Source: an uncultured Streptococcus sp. (GTDB lineage: Bacteria > Bacillota > Bacilli > Lactobacillales > Streptococcaceae). From it: a DNA stretch of 5,478 nucleotides. The DNA lies in NCBI GenBank assembly GCA_902470035.1, contig CABREZ010000088.1, positions 1-5,478 on the forward strand, given 5' to 3'. Of the stretch, positions 1-3,648 are shown piece after piece (positions within the stretch are counted from its first letter, which is position 1; each line of letters begins with the position of its first letter). The notes under the pieces were generated by a model. The model did not search any database. It worked only from the letters and a program-made list of their open reading frames with translations, and was not told the origin of the DNA. Made by a program: the position numbers and the translations under genes.

Positions 1-56
1 CTGATGAAATCAGCGTAGTAGAGCCCACTCAACCACTGCGTCTTGCTCGACAATCT
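1..56. repeat. dyad-rich intergenic segment, possible repeat element
   Basis: No gene is visible in this left-edge segment. It contains a perfect 5-bp dyad at 1-13 (CTGAT / ATCAG around GAA). It also contains a weaker pairing between CGTAGTAG (14-21) and CCACTGCG (33-40), which includes mismatch and wobble positions. The short open stretch on the minus strand has no start or ribosome binding site of its own. The look of the segment, directly behind a terminator, recalls the small repeats scattered between genes in streptococcal chromosomes. That is an impression from memory, and only one copy is in this window. Confidence 0.3.
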
Positions 57-96
57 AAAAACAATTAAGAGGCTAGGACTTTTGTCCCAGACTCTT
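57..96 (-). terminator. rho-independent terminator of the cia operon
   Basis: Read on the minus strand, a hairpin starts inside the ciaH stop codon. The arms at 84-96 and 67-79 pair over 13 positions with two internal mismatches, around a TTTT loop (80-83). The stem is followed by AATTG and a run of five T (57-61). The stem bases resemble the 'tgggac-AAAA-gtcc' hairpins that are common as terminators in streptococci. There is no T-run on the plus-strand side, so it serves only the leftward cia transcript. The mismatches and the interrupted T-run suggest moderate strength. Confidence 0.7.
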
Positions 97-1468
97 ACTT
101 GTTCTTCGTCGATTTAGAACTGGATCTCTTTTTACTATCTGACTTGGTTGCTAGTTTGACCTCGAAAATAGCACCTTTCGGCTTGTTATCTCGAACAGTA
201 ATGGTGCCATTAAAGGCTTCTACGATTTGCTTGGCTAAGGATAGTCCTAAACCAAAACCACCCTTTTGACGCGTCCGCGCCTTATCCACTCGGTAGAATC
301 GATCAAATATCCGCTTTTTATCTTCGTCTGCAATCCCTGGTCCATTATCCTCTACCCGAAGATAGAGATAGCGATCCTTGAATTGGGCGACAAACCGTAT
401 CTTTCCTTCTTCCTCTGTGTATTTGAGGGCATTGTCATACAAAATGGTCATCAGCTGTTTCAGGAGGACCTTGTCAGACACCAGACTCCTTTCGACATGA
501 TTCTCATACTCGAAGATTTTATCATTTTCCTCGGCAATGATTTCGTAATTGGCAAAGGTTTGGTCGAAAAAAGAGGGAGGGATTTCACAAAACTCAGGTT
601 TAATCCCATCATCTCGACGGGCTAAGTTTAAGAGATTGGTCGTCAGTAAGCGCATATTGCGAACCTCATCCAAAGAGGAGGCGATATTCTCACTGGATTC
701 CATAATTGTTGCCTCTGGCTTTCGGAACAGGGTTTCCAAACGATTTTGCAAAACGGCTAAAGGTGTCCGCAATTCATGAGAAGCATTTTCGACAAAAGCC
801 TTCTGCCGATTCATGCTCTCTAAGAGAGGTTTCACACTCATTTTAGCCAGGAAGATACTTGCAAAGAGGGAAATGCCCCAAAAGCAAATCATGACCAAGG
901 CGATTTGGCTCTCGTGTTTTTCACTAGTCTGCTCCAACTGGCTGATATTGGTCATGATCACGGCGTATTTCACCCCATCAATATAATCATCAGGATCAAT
1001 ATCCACCAAATAAGCCCGATAGCTTTCCTTCTGCTTATAATGGTTGGTGATTTGAATCTGCTTGATCTTGTTTAAATAGCTGCGACTAAAGGTCACTGTT
1101 TTTAGATCCAGAAAACCATTATCCGTCGTCACATTTTCAAAATTATCATTCAAGAGGATGGCTGTACTATTGGAAGTGACCGATGGTCTAGGACCATCCT
1201 CGGGATCAGGTTCATCATCTTCTAGTCGGTCATCATCTGGTTCGTCTCTTCCCATCCCATTTCCGGTACGATTGGCCAAGCTAATGATGGAATAACGATC
1301 TTTACTCAGCATCTTTAAATTTTCATCAACCGTTGTATAGAGACTTGACCGCATCACTTGAATAATAATCAAGGTCATGGTTGAGAAAATCAAGGTAAAG
1401 AGTCCGAAATAGCGGATGAAATAAGAAAAGTCATCCGCATTAACAGTTTTTTTAATTTTATTGAGCAT
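95..1468 (-). CDS. ciaH: CiaH membrane sensor histidine kinase
   Basis: This is the sensor kinase of the CiaRH two-component system, which in streptococci acts in competence control, beta-lactam tolerance, envelope stress and virulence. The 457 residues show a membrane segment at about 17-39, an extracytoplasmic domain at about 40-188 and a second membrane segment at about 189-209. A short linker leads to the dimerisation/phosphoacceptor helix with H231 in SHELRTP. The ATP-binding domain has its N-box at 341-350 (DNALKY, N346), G1 at 374-380 (DNGPGIA), the F-box at about 388-395 and G2 at 403-410 (GGFGLGLS). All catalytic motifs are intact. Two features are unusual: an acidic patch at residues 75-91 in the sensor domain and a Lys/Ser-rich C-terminal tail from about 443. 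The start codon lies inside the end of ciaR (11-base overlap) and has no strong ribosome binding site, so translational coupling to ciaR is likely. The length is slightly above the roughly 444 residues remembered for the pneumococcal protein. Confidence 0.94.
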   Translation of the reverse strand: MLNKIKKTVNADDFSYFIRYFGLFTLIFSTMTLIIIQVMRSSLYTTVDENLKMLSKDRYSIISLANRTGNGMGRDEPDDDRLEDDEPDPEDGPRPSVTSNSTAILLNDNFENVTTDNGFLDLKTVTFSRSYLNKIKQIQITNHYKQKESYRAYLVDIDPDDYIDGVKYAVIMTNISQLEQTSEKHESQIALVMICFWGISLFASIFLAKMSVKPLLESMNRQKAFVENASHELRTPLAVLQNRLETLFRKPEATIMESSENIASSLDEVRNMRLLTTNLLNLARRDDGIKPEFCEIPPSFFDQTFANYEIIAEENDKIFEYENHVERSLVSDKVLLKQLMTILYDNALKYTEEEGKIRFVAQFKDRYLYLRVEDNGPGIADEDKKRIFDRFYRVDKARTRQKGGFGLGLSLAKQIVEAFNGTITVRDNKPKGAIFEVKLATKSDSKKRSSSKSTKNK

Positions 1469-2132
1469 CTTTCAGAATGTACCCCACGCTACGCAATGTT
1501 TGGAGATTTTTTGCAAAGTCTGTTCCTTTTAACTTCTTACGAATCTTAGAAACATACACTTCAACAACCGAAATGGTCGTATCGCTATCAAATCCCCAAA
1601 GTCGATCAAAGATTTGTGTTTTGGGCAGGATAACATTTTGATTTTGAAGGAAATAGACCAAAAGGTCAAATTCTTTCCCTAATAGCTCCACTTCTTTCCC
1701 TTCAACAAGCGTAGAGTTTGTCGATAGATTAACGGTTACATTTCCATAAGAAAGGGTATTTTCATTGACCTTACCAGAGCGCTTCAGCAATGCTTGGATC
1801 CGCATTTTGAGCTCTTCTAGGTAGAATGGCTTGGTCAGATAGTCATCTGCCCCTAACTCAAACCCATGGCCCTTATCGTCCAAGCTCTCTTTGGCTGTCA
1901 TAATCAATACTGGAGTGGAGACACCCTTATCTCTCAATTCTTTCAGAACTTGGAAACCATCTTTTTCAGGAAGCATGAGGTCAAGCAAAATGAGGTCGTA
2001 GATCCCACTTTCAGCCTCATAAAGGCCTTCGTCTCCATCAAAGACTTGCATGACATCTGCAAAGTCATCTAAAAAATCAAATACTGAATTAGACAAACCG
2101 AGGTCGTCTTCGACTAATAGAATCTTAATCAT
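1458..2132 (-). CDS. ciaR: CiaR response regulator (OmpR/PhoB type)
   Basis: This is the transcription factor partner of CiaH. The 224 residues form a receiver domain (about 1-115) and a winged-helix DNA-binding domain (about 125-220). The receiver has the acidic pocket at E8-D9-D10, the phosphoacceptor D51 in LLDLMLP, T79 and K101 in the TKPF motif. The C-terminal domain shows the usual OmpR-family pattern: LLGKEFDLLVYF, then the recognition-helix region around VVEVYVSKIRKKL, and the wing ending in RSVGYIL. The start is supported by AAGGAG (2142-2147), 9 bases from ATG. In streptococci CiaR binds direct repeats of TTTAAG with a 5-base gap and mostly activates, including the genes for small csRNAs. 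The array upstream of the neighbouring small gene (2913-2951) fits this pattern. An extended -10 promoter lies directly upstream at 2188-2196. Confidence 0.96.
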   Translation of the reverse strand: MIKILLVEDDLGLSNSVFDFLDDFADVMQVFDGDEGLYEAESGIYDLILLDLMLPEKDGFQVLKELRDKGVSTPVLIMTAKESLDDKGHGFELGADDYLTKPFYLEELKMRIQALLKRSGKVNENTLSYGNVTVNLSTNSTLVEGKEVELLGKEFDLLVYFLQNQNVILPKTQIFDRLWGFDSDTTISVVEVYVSKIRKKLKGTDFAKNLQTLRSVGYILKDAQ

Positions 2133-2171
2133 GTGTACTTTCTCCTTCTCATTCTTCCATACAGGGATGAC

Positions 2172-2186
2172 GAGTATTTTCTACTC
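2172..2186. repeat. inverted repeat at the ciaR transcription start
   Basis: GAGTA (2172-2176) and TACTC (2182-2186) form a perfect 5-bp dyad with a 5-base centre. It abuts the -10 box (2188-2193) and is centred close to the predicted transcription start. It could be a small operator or a short 5' hairpin in the ciaR leader. At only 5 bp per arm it could also be chance. Confidence 0.35.
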
Positions 2187-2187
2187 T

Positions 2188-2216
2188 ATTATAACATGAC
2201 AAGGCCTTATTCAGTA
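2188..2216 (-). promoter_or_regulatory. ciaR-proximal promoter with extended -10
   Basis: On the minus strand a perfect TATAAT (2188-2193) is preceded by TGT (2194-2196), giving an extended -10. The -35 position with 17-bp spacing (2211-2216) reads TACTGA, far from TTGACA, so the promoter relies on the extended -10. Transcription would start near 2181 and give a leader of about 50 bases before ciaR. This allows ciaRH expression independent of the upstream small gene. No TTTAAG repeats occur here. Confidence 0.7.
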
Positions 2217-2224
2217 GCATTCAG
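2209..2224 (-). repeat. direct repeat CTGAAT over the -35 region of ciaR
   Basis: On the minus strand CTGAAT occurs twice (2219-2224 and 2209-2214) with a 4-base gap, so the period is 10 bp, about one helical turn. The second copy covers the poor -35 region of the ciaR promoter. This is the place where a direct-repeat activator such as an OmpR-type regulator would bind, but the sequence is not the CiaR half-site TTTAAG. Confidence 0.35.
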
Positions 2225-2245
2225 ATAGCGATTTCAACTTTTTTC

Positions 2246-2842
2246 TTAGCCTGCTGTCCCTGTCTCATCCTTTGATGAATTGTTTGTATTACTAGACGAT
2301 TTTTTCGAAGAGGATTTCTTGGAGGACTTTTTACTCGATTTACCATTTTGTTGCTTGTCTTGTTGACCTTGAGGCCCTCCATCTTGTGGTGGTTGGCCAT
2401 TCCTATTCCCTTGTCCTGGTCCACCGTTTTGGCCATCTTGAGGAGGCATACCGCCTGGTCCACCACCAAATCCATCTTGTCCTTGCCCCCCTTGTGGGCC
2501 CTCTCCTTTTGGTGGTTGGCCATTCATTTGTCCTTGTCCTGGTCCATCATTTTGTCCATCAAAACCTTGTGAGTTAGAAGATCCATTTTGTTCTTGATGA
2601 TTCCCATGGCCATTTTGTCCTTGAGAATTTTGGGCAGGCTGGTTGCTATTTTGTGTAGCTACCGCTGCTTGCTGACGTTGGGGAGTCGTATTGGCTGTCG
2701 CCAACATTCCCAAGCCAAATCCACCAGTCATCCCAACGATGAGTCCTCCTGTTGCTGCGGCAGTTGCCCACCACTTAGGACTTTTCTTAACGACAATCAT
2801 TTTTTCAGTTCTTTCTTGCTTTTGTTCATTCGAAGCTTGCAT
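2246..2842 (-). CDS. small exported Gln/Gly/Asn-rich protein at the ciaX position
   Basis: I do not recognise a named family. The 198 residues begin with a charged stretch (1-23, including KKSPKWW), then one Gly/Ala-rich hydrophobic segment (about 26-50). The segment ends in ATA, so either a signal-peptidase site after A50 or an uncleaved membrane anchor is possible. Residues 51-167 are low-complexity and rich in Gln, Gly, Asn and Pro. They contain an imperfect 41-residue repeat (copies beginning at D95 and D136) and several DG/DGQN motifs. Residues 168-191 are Lys/Ser-rich with eight lysines. There is no LPXTG anchor. The start is supported by AAGGAA (2851-2856), 8 bases from ATG; Met15 has no good ribosome binding site. 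The gene is followed by ciaR 113 bases later with no terminator, so readthrough into ciaRH is likely. Its place matches ciaX of S. mutans, described there as a small calcium-related part of the cia operon. Homology to ciaX is not shown here. Confidence 0.85.
   Translation of the reverse strand: MQASNEQKQERTEKMIVVKKSPKWWATAAATGGLIVGMTGGFGLGMLATANTTPQRQQAAVATQNSNQPAQNSQGQNGHGNHQEQNGSSNSQGFDGQNDGPGQGQMNGQPPKGEGPQGGQGQDGFGGGPGGMPPQDGQNGGPGQGNRNGQPPQDGGPQGQQDKQQNGKSSKKSSKKSSSKKSSSNTNNSSKDETGTAG
2360..2560 (-). repeat. imperfect 123-bp coding repeat in the Gln/Gly-rich protein
   Basis: Two copies of a DGQN-x-GPGQG-x2-NGQPP-x3-GPQG module start at residues 95 and 136, 41 residues apart. At DNA level the 16-base string TGGTGGTTGGCCATTC occurs at 2387 and at 2510, exactly 123 bases apart, with further matching bases beyond it. 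The differences between copies are mostly substitutions, so the duplication is not recent. Confidence 0.7.
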
Positions 2843-2868
2843 TCTTTCAATTCCTTAAATTATTTATT

Positions 2869-2887
2869 TAAACAAGGCCTTTGTTTA
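2869..2887. repeat. 7-bp inverted repeat in the leader of the small exported gene
   Basis: TAAACAA (2869-2875) and TTGTTTA (2881-2887) are perfect inverted arms around GGCCT. The dyad lies 10 bases downstream of the -10 box (2897-2902), within the first 25 bases of the predicted transcript. It may be an operator, or a hairpin at the 5' end of the mRNA that affects stability. The AT-rich arms make a weak RNA stem. Confidence 0.45.
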
Positions 2888-2896
2888 GATAGGGAT

Positions 2897-2951
2897 AGTT
2901 TACCGATTCTTCCTTAATCGTGACTAAATTTTTTCTTAAAAATTCCTAAAA
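2897..2951 (-). promoter_or_regulatory. CiaR-activated promoter with four phased half-sites
   Basis: On the minus strand, four hexamers related to TTTAAG start every 11 bp: TTTTAG (2946-2951), TTTAAG (2935-2940), ATTTAG (2924-2929) and ATTAAG (2913-2918). They match 5, 6, 4 and 5 of 6 bases. The last is followed by exactly 10 bases and then TAAACT (2897-2902) as -10. Known CiaR promoters have two TTTAAG half-sites with a 5-base gap, about 10 bp upstream of the -10. The normal -35 position (AGTCAC, 2920-2925) is poor, as expected for activator dependence. Transcription would begin near 2890 and give a leader of about 48 bases. Direction and position point to autoregulation of the small gene and ciaRH. 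Confidence 0.72.
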
Positions 2952-2988
2952 TGAGGATGGAGACAATTGTCACAGCTGAATAGGGGAC

Positions 2989-3018
2989 TTGACAGGCTTG
3001 CCCTCTTTTTTGTAGAAT
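2989..3018 (+). promoter_or_regulatory. bioY promoter
   Basis: TTGACA (2989-2994) is a perfect -35 and TAGAAT (3013-3018) a 5-of-6 -10, with an 18-bp spacer. The predicted start near 3025 gives a short leader of about 27 bases. The promoter faces away from the CiaR-type promoter; the two share the intergenic region 2843-3051. Confidence 0.75.
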
Positions 3019-3048
3019 AGTTACCATAAAAACAAAGAGAGGTTTACT
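3018..3048 (+). promoter_or_regulatory. candidate BirA (biotin repressor) operator
   Basis: TAGTTACC (3018-3025) and GGTTTACT (3041-3048) form an imperfect inverted repeat whose inner ACC/GGT bases are 15 bp apart. BirA operators in bacteria are dyads of the TTGTAAACC / GGTTTACAA type with 14-16 bp between arms. The right arm fits well; the left arm is degenerate. It lies between the -10 and the start codon of bioY, where bound BirA would block transcription. The overlap with the ribosome binding site (3036-3042) limits how much of the dyad is free to vary. Confidence 0.45.
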
Positions 3049-3051
3049 GTT

Positions 3052-3594
3052 TTGAAAAAAATAGAATCAATGACATTAATTGCCCTTGGAGCAGCACTGA
3101 TTGCTGTCTTATCTCCATTTCAAATCCCCCTCGGCCCCATTCCAATCACGCTTCAAACTTTAGCAATCGGCTTGATTGCTAGCATCTATCGCCCTACAGA
3201 AGCCACTCTTTCTGTTCTCATTTACCTCCTCTTAGGTGCTATTGGCCTTCCCGTCTTTTCAGGTGGTCACGGAGGCATTAGCTCCTTCTATGGTCCCACT
3301 GCCGGATTCCTTTTCTTCTTCCCTCTTCGAGCTTTGGTGACTTCTATCTTTGCTGGCCAAAAAGGACAACCCATTCGCATCTTCCTTGCTAACGCTTTAG
3401 GAGAAGTCGTTCTCTTTATTGGGGGGGCCTTAGGTTTTATGCTCATAACCCACAAGAGTTTGGATCTCACCGTAAAACTGGTCGTCCTACCTTTTGTATT
3501 ACCAGATTTGATTAAGATGACTTTGACAACGATTTTCGCAGTTATTCTCTATCGCAATCTCAAACATCTCCCATATTTCAAAAAAGCAAAATAA
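3052..3594 (+). CDS. bioY: BioY biotin transporter substrate-binding subunit
   Basis: BioY is the membrane subunit that binds biotin in energy-coupling-factor (ECF) transporters; in streptococci it normally works with the shared EcfA/EcfA'/EcfT module encoded elsewhere. The 180 residues are of normal family length and very hydrophobic, with about six membrane segments. Family hallmarks are the N-terminal PLGPIPITLQTLAIGL (26-41) and GLPVFSGGHGGISSFYGPTAGF (65-86). The late PDLIKM motif (151-156) contains the conserved D152 and K155. The start is TTG at 3052, supported by AGAGAGG (3036-3042) with 9 bases between; the next ATG (3070) has no ribosome binding site. It is a single-gene unit with its own promoter and terminator. 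A run of seven G (3421-3427) lies in codons 124-126. No biotin synthesis genes are nearby, which fits a biotin-scavenging organism. Confidence 0.93.
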   Translation: MKKIESMTLIALGAALIAVLSPFQIPLGPIPITLQTLAIGLIASIYRPTEATLSVLIYLLLGAIGLPVFSGGHGGISSFYGPTAGFLFFFPLRALVTSIFAGQKGQPIRIFLANALGEVVLFIGGALGFMLITHKSLDLTVKLVVLPFVLPDLIKMTLTTIFAVILYRNLKHLPYFKKAK

Positions 3595-3597
3595 AAA

Positions 3598-3646
3598 CTC
3601 TTAGAGAGGCCTGCAAATCTGCAGCTTCCTCTCTAGGAGCTTTTTT
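3598..3646. terminator. bidirectional terminator between bioY and pepN
   Basis: CTCTTAGAGAGG (3598-3609) pairs with CCTCTCTAGGAG (3628-3639) over 12 bp with one G-T wobble. The loop holds a second perfect 5-bp hairpin (CTGCA 3611-3615, TGCAG 3620-3624). On the plus strand the stem is followed by six T (3641-3646) and more T-rich sequence. On the minus strand it is followed by TTTTTATTTT (the A-rich 3588-3597 region). It can therefore end both convergent genes; it starts 3 bases after the bioY stop and ends 2 bases before the pepN stop codon. Confidence 0.92.
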
Positions 3647-3648
3647 CT

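Noticed and set aside
266..779. Plus-strand open frames opposite ciaH (266-625 and 549-779)
   Set aside because: They are antisense to the conserved kinase domain, with no ribosome binding sites and no recognisable domains.
2138..2245. A csRNA or other small RNA gene between the small exported gene and ciaR
   Set aside because: There is a promoter but no terminator hairpin before ciaR, and no CiaR half-sites; the segment is explained as the ciaR promoter and leader.
2221..2523. 100-residue open frame on the minus strand in another frame of the small exported gene
   Set aside because: It arises from the low-complexity repeats of the real gene, has no plausible start signal and lacks the membrane segment; the 198-residue frame has a good ribosome binding site.
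2855..2872. CTTAAA / TTTAAA pair close to the ribosome binding site of the small gene as another CiaR box
   Set aside because: The half-sites are 13 bp apart instead of 11, and the site lies downstream of the predicted transcription start; it is probably just AT-rich leader plus the AAGGAA ribosome binding site.
2348..2917. Plus-strand open frames opposite the Gln/Gly-rich gene (2348-2572, 2386-2577, 2588-2917)
   Set aside because: The strand opposite CAA/GGA/CCA codons is naturally free of stops; the products are biased hydrophobic translations with no start signals.
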